DNA from: Salinilacustrithrix sp034522155
GTDB taxonomy: Bacteria; Actinomycetota; Acidimicrobiia; Acidimicrobiales; Salinilacustritrichaceae
Direction of reading: 5' to 3'
DNA length: 64,000 nt
Assembly (NCBI GenBank): GCA_034522155.1
Contig: JAXHLP010000001.1
Span: 248,001-312,000 of the forward strand
Below the pieces are notes generated by a model. The model did no database searches, was not told where the DNA came from, and saw nothing but the letters and a program-made list of their open reading frames with translations. Positions 24,869 through 35,000 of the stretch are shown piece after piece (position 1 is the first letter of the stretch; the number at the start of each line of letters is the position of its first letter). The translations under genes were made by a program, and so were the position numbers.

Positions 24869-25537
24869 TCAGGATTCGTCGGGTTGGTCGCCGAGCGCGT
24901 CGACGAGCTGCTGGATGAGCGTCTCCCACGGACCGGGCGGCGGATGCTCGAGGTCGACCGCACCGAAGAGCAGGAACCCGAAGCCCACGGCGTGGCAGAA
25001 CCGCACGATCGCGTCCGTGTCGAGCGACTCGTGGACCAGACCGGCGACCTTCGCCTCCTCGACCAGGACGGCCAGACGCTCGGCTCGCTGGTCGAGCAGG
25101 CCCCGGATCAACTCGGCCACCTCGGGATCTCGACGAGCGGCGACGAACGCCTCCAGCAGCAGCGCCTGCCCGTCGTCGAAGGGGTCGGTGACCAGATGCG
25201 AGCCGACGGTGGTGAGCACGTCGGTGACCCGCCCCTCGAAACGGTGCTCGGCGAACAGCTGCTCGAGCTCGTTGTGGCTGTGGGCCTCGATGGCAGCCAG
25301 CAGCAGCTCGGCCTTGCCCCGGAACCGACCGTAGATGGCGCCGGTGGTGAAGCCGGCCCGCCGGGCGATCTCCTGGACTCCAGCCCCGTCGTAGCCCTTC
25401 TCCGCGAAGACCTCAGCGGCTGCGCGGATCAGCCGCTCGCGCGTCGGATCGGCCGCGACGCCGCGTCCGTCGTCATCACGCCCGTCGTCGCGGTCGGAGC
25501 TCTCAGGCGGAGAGGCGTCAGCAGGCACGGAAGTCAT
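24869..25537 (-). CDS. TetR family transcriptional regulator
   Basis: A 222-residue protein from ATG 25535-25537. After a disordered ~25-residue lead, the HTH region (LIRAAAEVFAEKGYDGAGVQEIARRAGFTTGAIYGRFRGKAELLLAAI) is a standard TetR domain; the C-terminal region (about 90-215) is all-helical with VTDVLTTVGSHLVTDPFDDGQ. A 16-bp imperfect palindrome lies 11 bp upstream, likely its operator. It lies downstream of TrpD on the same strand. Confidence 0.88.
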   Translation of the reverse strand: MTSVPADASPPESSDRDDGRDDDGRGVAADPTRERLIRAAAEVFAEKGYDGAGVQEIARRAGFTTGAIYGRFRGKAELLLAAIEAHSHNELEQLFAEHRFEGRVTDVLTTVGSHLVTDPFDDGQALLLEAFVAARRDPEVAELIRGLLDQRAERLAVLVEEAKVAGLVHESLDTDAIVRFCHAVGFGFLLFGAVDLEHPPPGPWETLIQQLVDALGDQPDES

Positions 25538-25548
25538 CTGACGGCAAG

Positions 25549-25564
25549 GATAATGGCCGTTATC
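25549..25564 (-). promoter_or_regulatory. Palindromic operator upstream of TetR
   Basis: GATAATGGCCGTTATC is an inverted repeat with one mismatched pair. It overlaps a plausible TATCCT -10 element that ends 9 nt before ATG 25535-25537 on the minus strand. Autorepression by the adjacent TetR protein is the simplest reading. Confidence 0.6.
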
Positions 25565-25582
25565 GCCCGTGGCCAACGATGG

Positions 25583-26623
25583 TCACCGGCTGACCGCCAC
25601 CAGTCGTTCGAGGATCTCGGCTGCTGCACCCCGGTCGATGGCCGCGCCCGCAGCGTCGACGCCAGCTGCGAGCGAGTCCGCGACGTCCGCCACGTAGAGC
25701 CCTGCCCCCGCGTTCAGCACCACGATGTCGCGGGCGGGCCCGGGCGCTCCCTCGAACACGGAGCGGGCGATCCGCGCGTTGTCCTCGGGTGTGCCACCCG
25801 GGACGTCGACGGCGTCGACCAGGGCGAGACCGGCGTCGGCCGGACCGAACAGGTAGGAGTCGACGATCATGCCGTCGCGCACCTCCCGCACGTCGGTCGG
25901 CCCCCCGAGCGTGAACTCGTCGAGGTGGTCGGCGCCATGGACGACCAGAGCGTGGTCGGCACCGCGTGCGGCGAGGACACCCGCCACCAGATCGACCAGC
26001 CGCGGGTCGCCCACGCCGATGACCTGGCGCCGGACGCGTCCCGGGTGCGACAGCGGCCCGAGCACGTTGAACACCGTCGGCACGCCGAGCTCGGCCCGAA
26101 CCGGACCGGCATGGCGCATGGCGGGGTGAAAGGCACGGGCGAAGCAGAAGCCGACACCCACCTCGGCCACGATCTCGGCCACCCGTGCCGGCTCGTGGTC
26201 GTGGTTCACGCCGAGCGCGTCGAGCAGATCGAAGGATCCCGAGGTCGACGACGCCTTGATGTTGCCGTGCTTGCAGACCGTGGCGCCGGCCGCAGCGGCC
26301 ACGAGACTCGCCATGGTCGACACGTTGAGCGCGCGCTCACGACGGCGGGGTGAACCTCCGGTGCCCACGATGTCGATGGTGCCGTCGGGCAGTTCGAGCG
26401 GCTCGGCGGCGTCGAGCATCGCGTCCACCATGCCCGCCAGCTCGTCGACGGTCTCACCCTTCTGGCGCAGCGCCACGATGAGTCCTGCGGTCTGGGCCGG
26501 TGTGGCCTCACCCGCGAGGATCGTGCGGAGCGCGGCGCCGGCCTGCTCCTCGGTGAGATCGCCACCCTCGAGCAGCGTGGCCAGCACGGTCGGCCAACCG
26601 CCGACCGCGTCGATCGCCGTCAC
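25583..26623 (-). CDS. trpD: TrpD-family anthranilate phosphoribosyltransferase homologue
   Basis: A 346-residue protein. The fold is that of TrpD: VGTGG at 86-90, LNVSTMASLVAAAAGATVCKHGN at about 99-121, GFCFARAFHPAMRHAGPVRAELG, LGPLSHPGRVRRQ and GADHLDEFTL. The canonical GTGGD is GTGGS here and KHGNR is KHGNI, so part of the PRPP/anthranilate pocket differs from, for example, M. tuberculosis TrpD. It could be a standard tryptophan enzyme in a divergent lineage or a relative with other substrates. No other trp genes are near. WhiB is 3 bp upstream. Confidence 0.78.
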   Translation of the reverse strand: MTAIDAVGGWPTVLATLLEGGDLTEEQAGAALRTILAGEATPAQTAGLIVALRQKGETVDELAGMVDAMLDAAEPLELPDGTIDIVGTGGSPRRRERALNVSTMASLVAAAAGATVCKHGNIKASSTSGSFDLLDALGVNHDHEPARVAEIVAEVGVGFCFARAFHPAMRHAGPVRAELGVPTVFNVLGPLSHPGRVRRQVIGVGDPRLVDLVAGVLAARGADHALVVHGADHLDEFTLGGPTDVREVRDGMIVDSYLFGPADAGLALVDAVDVPGGTPEDNARIARSVFEGAPGPARDIVVLNAGAGLYVADVADSLAAGVDAAGAAIDRGAAAEILERLVAVSR

Positions 26624-26626
26624 GGG

Positions 26627-26860
26627 TCAGGACGCAGCGCGACGTCGACGACGGATGATGCGGCGCCGCTCTCGCTCGGTGCAACCACCCCAGACGCCCT
26701 CCCGCTCGCGGGTCCCGAGTGCGTGCTCGAGACACGCCTCGACCACGGGACACTCGTCGCAGATCGCCTTGGCCGGCCCGGCCTCGTCGTCGGTCGGCGG
26801 GAAGAAGATCAGCGGATCGAGACCGCGACAGGCGGCCCGGATGCTCCAGGAGGTCGTCAT
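26627..26860 (-). CDS. whiB: WhiB-family iron-sulphur regulator
   Basis: A 77-residue protein with Cys11, Cys34, Cys37 and Cys43 (CxxxxxC-D-E-C, CDECPVVEAC) as the 4Fe-4S ligands, then GVWGG (55-59), then a basic tail RRRIIRRRRR that binds DNA. WhiB-like proteins are actinobacteria-specific regulators of division, redox or stress. The trpD start is 3 bp downstream on the same strand. The 26861-27012 gap holds nothing I can support. Confidence 0.93.
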   Translation of the reverse strand: MTTSWSIRAACRGLDPLIFFPPTDDEAGPAKAICDECPVVEACLEHALGTREREGVWGGCTERERRRIIRRRRRAAS

Positions 26861-27012
26861 GAGGGGCTCCGTGGGGATTGGTTCACGCGCCCATCCGGCG
26901 GGGGGTGCCGGTCGGGCTCGCCCGAGATTGGCACCGCCTCACCGCTGATGCAAGGGTCGATCCGTGCCGGCTGAGCAGGGGTTCTGCCCGGTCGGCACCT
27001 CCAGCGAGTCGG

Positions 27013-27267
27013 TCAGACCACGCCGTGCTCGTCGAGCAGCACGCGAGCGACCGCGTCCGCCGGGTAGCGGCGGTGCCCACCCGGGGTACGGATGCTCTGG
27101 ATCCGCCCGCGCGTGGCCCAGTCGGTCACCGCTCGCTCCGAGACCTCGAACAGCAGCGCAACCTCACGGGTGCGCAAGAGGCGCCCGCTGAGCACGTCTG
27201 ACTCGACGCCGTTCAACAGCTCCTGCACGAGGCGCTGCCGCTCGATATCACTTTTCGTCGTCGGCAT
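27013..27267 (-). CDS. bldC: BldC-like helix-turn-helix regulator
   Basis: An 84-residue protein. LRTREVALLFEVSERAVTDWATRGRIQSIRTPGGHRRYPADAV is a MerR/excisionase-type winged helix lacking a ligand domain, as in BldC, a small developmental regulator. The sequence just upstream (27268-27330) is AT-richer than the surroundings, with a possible promoter. A phage excisionase origin is less likely because the region is otherwise chromosomal. Confidence 0.72.
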   Translation of the reverse strand: MPTTKSDIERQRLVQELLNGVESDVLSGRLLRTREVALLFEVSERAVTDWATRGRIQSIRTPGGHRRYPADAVARVLLDEHGVV

Positions 27268-27409
27268 ACCACCGAGAGTACAGAGAAGTCGGAACTACCG
27301 CAAGTGATTCTGATATTACGGAACGTGAGGATCACCCCGCGGAACCGGCAATTGCGGCATCCAGAGCCGGCGGGGCCGGCAGAACCAGCAGGTGCGATCC
27401 GGAAATGCG

Positions 27410-28009
27410 TCAGGGCCGGAGGTCGGCGAGCAACTCGGCGACGGTCTCCTCGCCGAGCGGCGTGGCGTGTCGATACGCAGGGTGGTCGATCACCAGCTCG
27501 GCCGGACCCTGTTCGAGCGCGTCGATCTCCCCCGCGTCGAGGTGGAACAGCAGGTAGTGGACCGACGACGTGATCTCCTCACGGGTGAGGGCCTCGGCGT
27601 GGGCGGCCTCGGGCGACGCCGCGACGGTGCGGGCATCATCGCCCTCGCCGATGCGCAGCTGCACGGCCTGTTCGATCCCGACCAGCTTGGGGAGCCATTC
27701 GCGCAGGTCGGCATCAGAGGTGAGCTCGATGAACAGCGTCAGTGCGAGTTGCCCCGGCTCGGGTACGAGCGGGTTGTAGGTGTTGAGCTCGATCTCGATG
27801 GCCTCGTCGGTCATCAACCGCTCGACCCGGGCCATCTCCTGGATCTGGAACCGGATCGTGTCCCGATTCTCGAACACCACGGTCACGAAGGGGCCGAGAT
27901 GGACCCGGCGCCGCTTCTTCAACGCGATGACGTCCTGGCGGAACGTCGGCCGCTCGCGCTCATAGGCACGGAGATCGGCGATGTCGTCGAGGGTCAGCTT
28001 CCTGCTCAT
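27410..28009 (-). CDS. DUF3501 family protein
   Basis: 199 residues from ATG 28007-28009. KLTLDDIADLRAYERERPTFRQDVIALKKRRRVHLGPFVTVVFENRDTIRFQIQEMARVER and LVIDHPAYRHATPLGE match DUF3501, a family that commonly neighbours rubrerythrin in bacteria. Its role is not established; this adjacency points to peroxide or iron handling. It lies 108 bp downstream of the rubrerythrin gene on the same strand. Confidence 0.85.
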   Translation of the reverse strand: MSRKLTLDDIADLRAYERERPTFRQDVIALKKRRRVHLGPFVTVVFENRDTIRFQIQEMARVERLMTDEAIEIELNTYNPLVPEPGQLALTLFIELTSDADLREWLPKLVGIEQAVQLRIGEGDDARTVAASPEAAHAEALTREEITSSVHYLLFHLDAGEIDALEQGPAELVIDHPAYRHATPLGEETVAELLADLRP

Positions 28010-28117
28010 CAGCGTTGTCGTCTCCTGGCCCGACGTCGGGCCGTCGCGACGACGGGCCGGGTGCCGGGCCATCGGCCCGGCCCGGCCCGTCGCGTCGTCA
28101 GCGGATGTGACGTCGGT

Positions 28118-28537
<420 letters not shown>

Positions 28538-28600
28538 GGGTGCTCTCCTTGGGGGGTTGCTGGTTGGTACAGGGACTGGTGGTCGGCGCCGGCGCGTCGA

Positions 28601-29020
28601 CTACGCGCCGGCACAGTCGCGGCATCGGCCGCGGAAGACGATCTGGGTGGTGTCGACCTCGAAGCCGAACGCGTTGTCGGGTTCGACGGTCACGTCCGGG
28701 AAGTCGGTGTCGAGGTCTTGGACCGAACCACACCTGTCGCACACCAGATGGTGGTGGTCGCTCACGTTCGGGTCGAACCGGGCGGAGCCGGTGCCCAGCT
28801 CGATCTGGTGGAGCTCGCCCATCTCGGCCAGCTCGTGCAAGGTGGAGTAGACGGTGCGCAGGCTGACCGACGGCATGTCCGCGGCGATGTGGGCGTGTAC
28901 GGACTCGGCCGTGGGATGCGAGGGATTTTCGTGGAGCGCGCGGAAGATGCTCACCCGCTGTGGGGTGATCTTTCGTCCGGACTCCCGGAACGCGCCCACG
29001 AGCTCGTCAGGTGTTCGCAT
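28601..29020 (-). CDS. Fur family (PerR-like) regulator
   Basis: A 139-residue protein from ATG 29018-29020, with GTG one codon earlier. The winged helix is RKITPQRVSIFRALHENPSHPTAESVHAHI...SLRTVYSTLHELAEMGELHQI, with a metal-binding HHHLVCDRCGSVQ (structural zinc CxxC) and final CRDC. Adjacent rubrerythrin suggests peroxide sensing (PerR type). The promoter is TTGTCA-N17-TATCGT on the minus strand, overlapping nested inverted repeats likely to be its own binding site. Confidence 0.88.
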   Translation of the reverse strand: MRTPDELVGAFRESGRKITPQRVSIFRALHENPSHPTAESVHAHIAADMPSVSLRTVYSTLHELAEMGELHQIELGTGSARFDPNVSDHHHLVCDRCGSVQDLDTDFPDVTVEPDNAFGFEVDTTQIVFRGRCRDCAGA

Positions 29021-29028
29021 CACTCCCG

Positions 29029-29072
29029 ACGATAGAGCCTTTGTTGCTTGTTGACAACGATTGTTCTCGAGC
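29029..29072 (-). promoter_or_regulatory. Fur gene promoter with overlapping inverted repeats
   Basis: On the minus strand, TTGTCA (29052-29057) and TATCGT (29029-29034) are separated by a consensus 17 bp. The upstream part reads AACAATCGTTGTCAACAA, with nested arms ACAA/TTGT covering the -35 box, so metalloregulator binding would occlude RNA polymerase. TATCGT ends 8 nt before ATG 29020. Confidence 0.62.
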
Positions 29073-29124
29073 TCGAGTTGCCACGGACCGTCCTGGTCAC
29101 GGGTCCCGGGGCGTCAGCGTTCGC

Positions 29125-29280
29125 TCCGAGACGTTCGCGCTCGTCGACGAAGGCGGCGTAGCCACCGATGCTGGCGTTGTTCAGGCAGACGCGGTCGGCG
29201 ATCATCGCCACGTCGACGGCCACCACCTTCCCCTGGCGCACGGCGGCAGCCGCGTCGTCGACGGTGTCGGGGCTACGGTT
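29125..29280 (-). pseudogene. Fossil of a diacylglycerol-kinase-like gene
   Basis: On the minus strand the frame reads SPDTVDDAAAAV...DVAMIADR then VCLNNASIGGYAAFVDERER, the characteristic LNNASxGxY segment of DAGK/YegS lipid kinases (about 45 residues). Nothing of the ATP-binding N terminus or C-terminal domain remains; upstream lies the divergent sulfotransferase and downstream the Fur promoter. It is therefore a short relic, not a working gene. The 29024-29286 interval otherwise holds only the two promoters. Confidence 0.55.
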
Positions 29281-29286
29281 CGCGAC

Positions 29287-30507
29287 ATGGCCCTACGGAC
29301 GATGGCCGATCGGTACCGTCGGCCCGACTGGGTGCGACGCGTCAACGCCATGGGGCTCGCCACCGGCGGACCGGCTGCGGTGGTGCCGATCGAAGCGGAC
29401 GAGCTGCTCGTGACCGCCGATGCCGGCGCCGGCTTCCCGGATCTGGGTGACGGCGACTGGGAGGGGCGCCTGCGGCGGCTCGTCGATGCGATCAACGAAA
29501 GCCACCTGCACGTGGTGGGCCGGCTGCTCACCCGCGAGGAGCTGCTGCGCAGCCTTCGGACCCGGCAGCAGATGGGCGTCGCCCGCCAAGCCGACCCGTC
29601 CATCGCGAGCGAGGTCATCCATGCGCCGCTGGTGGTCACGGGCCCGGCGCGGTCGGGAACGACGATCACCTTCGAGCTCATCGGGCTCGACCGGCGGTTG
29701 CAGACGCCGATCGCGGCCGACGTCCTCCACGTCGGCTCCACGCTCCCCCACCCCGAACGGATGGTGGCCGCCGAGTGCGAGCAGGAACTGTGGGCCGACG
29801 TCCAGCCCGAGTTCGCAACCGTGCACGAGCTGCGGGCCGACCTCCCGGTGGAGTGCATCACCCTCACCGCGCCGTCGTTCGCCGGGAACCACTGGGCGAT
29901 GGTGCTGCAGGACCTGGGCGACTGGTCCCCCGATCCGGTCGCCGACTTCGCCTTCCACCGTGCGGTCCTGCAGACCGTGCAGCACGGGCGGGAACCGAGA
30001 ACCTGGCTCCTCAAGACACCGGCCTACCTGATGATGCTCGACGACCTGCTGGCTGCCTATCCCGATGCATCGGTGATCATGACCCATCGAGACCCGGCCA
30101 AGACCATGCCGTCGACGGTGTCGACCACGGCACTCGTGCAGTGGCTGCGGACCGACGCGGTCGACCTCGACGTCCTCTCCCCCCTCATCGGCGCGCTGTT
30201 CACCGATGCGCTGGCCACGGTGGCGAAACGACGCGTCGACGGGAGCATCCGCGCGCCGTGCGGCGACGTGCGGTTCACCGAGTTGGTCCGGGATCCGGTC
30301 GCCGCCGTCAGCGGCGCGTACGAGGCGATCGGCCGGGAGCTGACGCCCGACCACGCGGCGGCGATCGAGTCCTACGTACGCGACAAGCCCAAGGGGAAGT
30401 ACGGCACCCACCGGTACACGGCCGAGGACTGGGGCTTCGAGCCCGCAACCTTGCACGACCAGCTCGCCGAGTACGTCGAGACCTTCTGCATCGAGCTCGA
30501 GACCTGA
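29287..30507 (+). CDS. Sulfotransferase family protein
   Basis: A 406-residue protein. PLVVTGPARSGTTITFELIG carries the PAPS 5'-phosphosulphate-binding loop, RTWLLKTPAYLMMLDDLLAAYPDASVIMTHRDPAKTMPS the 3'-phosphate-binding region, followed by VRFTELVRDPVAAVSGAYEAIGREL and KYGTHRYTAEDWGF. These place it in the sulfotransferase-3 family common in actinobacteria, acting on lipids or glycans with PAPS. TACGGT lies 7 nt before ATG 29287. Substrate unknown. Confidence 0.85.
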   Translation: MALRTMADRYRRPDWVRRVNAMGLATGGPAAVVPIEADELLVTADAGAGFPDLGDGDWEGRLRRLVDAINESHLHVVGRLLTREELLRSLRTRQQMGVARQADPSIASEVIHAPLVVTGPARSGTTITFELIGLDRRLQTPIAADVLHVGSTLPHPERMVAAECEQELWADVQPEFATVHELRADLPVECITLTAPSFAGNHWAMVLQDLGDWSPDPVADFAFHRAVLQTVQHGREPRTWLLKTPAYLMMLDDLLAAYPDASVIMTHRDPAKTMPSTVSTTALVQWLRTDAVDLDVLSPLIGALFTDALATVAKRRVDGSIRAPCGDVRFTELVRDPVAAVSGAYEAIGRELTPDHAAAIESYVRDKPKGKYGTHRYTAEDWGFEPATLHDQLAEYVETFCIELET

Positions 30508-30580
30508 CCCGTCACCGTTCCGGCGCCCCGGTCTCGCGCCGGACCGCGAGATCAGGAGCCCAGGACCTGGTGGGGCGACG

Positions 30581-31684
30581 TCAGAGGTCGACGACGGGGA
30601 CCACTCGGGCCTGCGGTGTGGCGATCTGGCCCTCGGGCAGCAGGTAGCGCCAGAAGGCGAGCCCGAAGGGACGACCTTCGGTGTCCAGCCAGTTGGGCAT
30701 GCCCGGATCCTCGTGCGCGATCACCACGGTGAACGTCCCGTCGTCGGCGATGTCGGTGGTCTGGGCACGGTTGAGCGACACCGGATGACGCCGGTAGTCG
30801 AACGTCTGCATCTGGCGGTTCCAGAGGCTGAGGTTGGCGCAGCGACACGCCGGCCAGCGGGCCTGGACGACCAGCGCCTCGTCCGGGCCGAGGAGGTACG
30901 GCGCCATCGAGTACGCCGCGTCCGCGGCCGCGAGCGCATGGGTACCCGGGGCCACGGGAGCGGGGAACTCGTTGGGCGTGGTCGACACGAACGCCGGTGG
31001 TTCGTTGGTCCCGGGCGGGGCGATGGTGTCGATGGTCCGACCCCGGAGGAAGGTCGCCAGGCGGTCGATGTCCGCGGCGACCGACGCGTCGGTCGGGGCA
31101 CGGGGTCCGCGGGGCACGTCGCCACCGACGAGGTCGATCGACAAGGCGAGATCCGGCGCGGGTGGCACGGCGGGCGGGTCGGCCTGCTCCCAGTAGTGCC
31201 GGACGGTGATCCGCGACGATCGCGGACCCAGCGGCAGGTCCGTGTCGAGCCCACCCACCGTGAACTCGAACGAGCCGTCGGATTCCACGGAGAAGCCGGT
31301 GTCGTTGAGCACTCCGTCGGTGGCCTCGGGAAAGGAGCCGTCGCCCGGGCCCGACTCGACCGTGAACGAGACGTAGACCGCTCCCCCGGTTCGGCCCCGC
31401 ACCCGGTACATGCCGCCGGGATGGACACGGGCATCGTGGTAGATGGCATCCGCGTTGTCGCCGAGCGTCTTGCGCCACGGCGTGACGATCGGCCGGAACA
31501 CCGGCATCGACGGGTCGTCCTCGAACTGGGTCTCGAGCCCCGAGGCCACCAGGTGGAGCAGCAGTCGATGGGCCTCGGCCACATCGGTGTCGTCGGCGAT
31601 CCCCCACTCCTCGCCGGCGAACCGATCACCCAGCTCCTCGAGGGTGTCGAGCAGCCGCCGGTACGCGTCCCGTGTCGCGGTCAC
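30581..31684 (-). CDS. DUF1214-like protein
   Basis: A 367-residue protein from GTG 31682-31684. RDAYRRLLDTLEELGDRF, GGMYRVRGRTGGAVYVSFTVE, SSRITVRHYWEQ and QARWPACRCANLSLWNRQMQTFDYR, ending PGMPNWLDTEGRPFGLAFWRYLLPEG, fit the DUF1214 beta-rich family. These are sometimes linked to secreted or cell-surface proteins, but no signal peptide is obvious here. It lies downstream of a VOC gene (23 bp gap) in a minus-strand run. Confidence 0.72.
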   Translation of the reverse strand: MTATRDAYRRLLDTLEELGDRFAGEEWGIADDTDVAEAHRLLLHLVASGLETQFEDDPSMPVFRPIVTPWRKTLGDNADAIYHDARVHPGGMYRVRGRTGGAVYVSFTVESGPGDGSFPEATDGVLNDTGFSVESDGSFEFTVGGLDTDLPLGPRSSRITVRHYWEQADPPAVPPAPDLALSIDLVGGDVPRGPRAPTDASVAADIDRLATFLRGRTIDTIAPPGTNEPPAFVSTTPNEFPAPVAPGTHALAAADAAYSMAPYLLGPDEALVVQARWPACRCANLSLWNRQMQTFDYRRHPVSLNRAQTTDIADDGTFTVVIAHEDPGMPNWLDTEGRPFGLAFWRYLLPEGQIATPQARVVPVVDL

Positions 31685-31707
31685 GGGAGCACCTTCGCAC
31701 AGATCGC

Positions 31708-32079
31708 TCAGAGCGGTCGGGCGAAGCTGACCTCGTGGCCGTCGGGGTCGTCGATGTGGAAGTACCGCTCGCCCCAAGGAGCATCGGACGGTGCCATCGA
31801 AGGGGGCAGGCCGGCGTCGACCGCGCGTCGGTAGATGGCGTCGACGTCGTCGACGTGGACGATGAAGCGGCCCCACCCCGTCTCGACCGATTCGACCGCC
31901 TGCAGGTTGAGAAACGTCGGACCGACCCGGTAGCTGATGAACCCCGTCTCCGGCGTGCCGTGGGCCACGTCGTCGAACCCGAGGGCGGTGTAGAAGGCAT
32001 GCGACGCCGCCAGATCGGTGCACCCGATGGTGACGGCGTTGATCATCTCCGGATGGCCGGACTCCGGGTGGCCGCTCAT
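31708..32079 (-). CDS. VOC (glyoxalase/dioxygenase fold) protein
   Basis: A 123-residue protein from ATG 32077-32079, overlapping the AddA-like stop by 4 nt; a second start is ATG 32046. INAVTIGCTDLAASHAFYTALGFDDV...RFIVHVDDVDAIYRRAVDAGL...WGERYFHIDDPDGHEVSFARPL is one full VOC domain (metal-dependent glyoxalase/dioxygenase/antibiotic-resistance fold), with the DDPDGHEVSF end. Substrate not inferable. The coupling to the helicase-nuclease is notable but probably a compact operon effect. Confidence 0.88.
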   Translation of the reverse strand: MSGHPESGHPEMINAVTIGCTDLAASHAFYTALGFDDVAHGTPETGFISYRVGPTFLNLQAVESVETGWGRFIVHVDDVDAIYRRAVDAGLPPSMAPSDAPWGERYFHIDDPDGHEVSFARPL

Positions 32080-35000
32080 GTCACCGCTCCTGTCGTGTCT
32101 CGGTCCGCGCTGACACCGTAGGTGGCCAGCGCATCGCGCACGCGGGCCTTGGCGGCGCCGAGGTCGGGGACCTCGACGTCGACCGCGTCGCCGCCCCGCA
32201 GGAACAGGAAGTGGACCTCGGTGACCGGTCGGCGGGTGGCAGCCTCGACGGCGAGTGCGTACGCCGCACCCTGCGGCGTGTACCGCTCGAGCGCGGCCGC
32301 AACCGCGACGTCGGAGGGCACTTCGTCGGTCTTGTAGTCGACGACGACGGTGCCGTCGTCCTCGTCGAAGAGCAGGTCGACGAAACCCTCGAACAGATCG
32401 ACCGGACCGGCGCCGTTGCTGTCGATGACCTCGACCAGCGGGACGGCGACATGCACCTCGCGCCGCCACCGACCTGATGCCACCGCACGCCGGACGACCG
32501 GGCTGCTGGACGCTGCTCGGGCCTTCTGCTCGATGAGTGCCGCTCGGTCGGCGATGCCTTCGACGCCGGCCTGCCAGGCGGCCAAGCCGGAGAGATCGCT
32601 ACCCGTCTGGTCGGTGAGGTCGGTGTGCTGGAGCACGGCGTGCACCGCGCTGCCGACCGCGGTGCCCGCGCGCCCGCGGCGCCACGGTTCGCGCTCGGGC
32701 ACCGCGTGGTCCTGCTCGGCCTCGTCGAGCGTCGTGAGGTGTCGGGCCACCGCGGTGGCCGACACCACCCCGCCGGTGCCCGACACGTCGCGCAACGTCC
32801 GGCGCCCGGCGGCCCACCCGGCGATTCGTTCCTCCCAGGCAGCGATCTCGTCCGGCGGGGCATCGTCGACCACGGCCTCGCCGTCGCCGACCGGCCGCGA
32901 GGATTCATCCGCCACCCCGCTCCCGTCGCAAGACTCGTCGGTGACGTTCGTCCATCGCTCGACCAGCTCCTCGAGGTCGTCGCCGAGGTCGTCGAGATGT
33001 TCGGTGAGACGACCACCGTGGCTCTTCTCCCGCGCCCGCTCGGTGTGATGGGAGCTGACGACGAGGTGGTCTCGCGCCCGGGTCAGCGCGACGTACAGCA
33101 GGCGCGTGCGTTCGTGCAGGTCCATGGTCTCCTCGACCGAGCGAACCACCTCGAAGCGGGTGGTCTCCATGCCGCTCTTCATGCGCACGTCGAAGCCGCC
33201 ACCCGGACGGAACTGGACGGTGGCGCCGCGTAGACCGGTGGGATCCCGGGCGGACAGACCCGAGACGGTGGTGATGCCGAACTCGAGGCCTTTCGACCCG
33301 TGGATCGTGAGGATGCGGACGGCATCGACGTCGGCTTCGGGGATCACCGGGCTGGTGGCTCGTACCTTGTCGTCGCGCTGGAGACCGACCCAGTGCAGGA
33401 ACGCGCGCAGTCCACCCGGCTCGGTGTCGGCGAACTGGCGGGCGTGTTCGAGGACCACGCGGTAGAGGCGCCACACGTCGCGGTGGCGTCCGCCGGCCAG
33501 GCTCGACTCCATGAGCCGCCGATCGCGGGTCACCGACTCGACGATCTCGGGTACCGACCGGAAGGGTGCGGTCCGGTGGCGGGCTCGGAGATCGGCGAGG
33601 GCGGCCTCGACCACGTCGCGTGACTCGCCGGCGGCGACGTCGCCCTCGTCGCGCACCGTCGCCCCCAGGTACGTGCAGCGGCCGTGGACGCGAACCCACC
33701 GGTGGAGGTCGTCGTCACCGCAGCCGTACGCGGGTGAACGCAGCGCGCCGACGATGGCGATGCTGTCGCCGGGGTCGTCGATGGCGCGCAGGATGGAGGT
33801 CAGGTCGGTGATCTCGGTGGTGCCGTAGACGAGCGTGCCGCTCTCGAGCCGGTACGGGATCTCGGCCTCGTCGAGGGCGGTGCGCAGGTGCGACAGCGTG
33901 GACCGGCTGGGGAGCAGCACGGCCATGTCCGACCAGCGGCACGGGCGGGGTTCGCCGCCCGGCGCGACCGACCACTGCTCCTCCCGGGCACGCTGCAGGA
34001 CAGCGGCGACGTCGGCGGCCTCGGCGAGCCGAGCCGCCTCGGCGTTGGCGTGGGGCGCGCCGTCGCCCAACACGACGACCGGCGGGCCGGGATCGCCGTC
34101 GAGCGCGGTCCGCGACGTCGCCAACGGCACATAGTCGGGCTGGGCGATGCGTGTCATCCCCGCGCCGACCGGTTCTTCGACACGGGAGATCATCCGCTCG
34201 AAGACCGCGTTGCAGAACGCCAGGACGGGTTCGGTGGTGCGGAAGTTGACGTTCAGGCTGGTGTAGCCGCCCGCGTAGCGCTCGGCCGTGCGGGTGAACA
34301 GGTCGATGTCGGCTCGGCGGAACCGGTAGATCGACTGCTTGGGATCGCCGACGAAGAACAGCCGCCCCTCCTCGACCTCCACCTCGTGCCAGGGGACCGA
34401 GGTGTCGTGCTCGGGGTCGGCGGCGATCCGCACGGCGAGCTCGATCTGGAGCGGGTCGGTGTCCTGGAACTCGTCGATGAGCAGGTGGGCGTAGCGGCGG
34501 TGGTAGCGGCGCCGAACCTCGGGTTGCGAACGGAGCACCTGGCGGGCGAGCACCAACAGGTCGTGGAACTCGAGCCGCCCCTCGCGTCGTCGGGCCTCGG
34601 CATCGTCGAGGGTGTAGCGGGCGATCTCGGCGCCGAGCCGTGTGAGCACCGCATCGGTGATGCCACCGACGTCAGCCACGAACGCGTCGATCGCGGCCCT
34701 GGCGCGGGGCACGAACTCGTCCTTGAACCCCGCGGGCCAGTTGTCCCTGCTCCCCTTCCCGCCCGGGCTCGGGATCTTCATGTCGGCCACGCCGATCAGG
34801 ACGTAGGGCTCGGTGCGGTTGCGTCGCAGCCAGGCCAGGACACCGCCGGCGACGTCCTCGATCCAGCGGAGGAGCTTGTCGTCCCCGGCCAGGCACCTGG
34901 CCCCCTCGTCGACCAGCGCCGTCCACTCGGCGATCCAGTCGTCGACCGGGATCGCGCTGAGGTCGACGTCGACCGCGAGGTCGTGGGCGAGCAACCCCGA

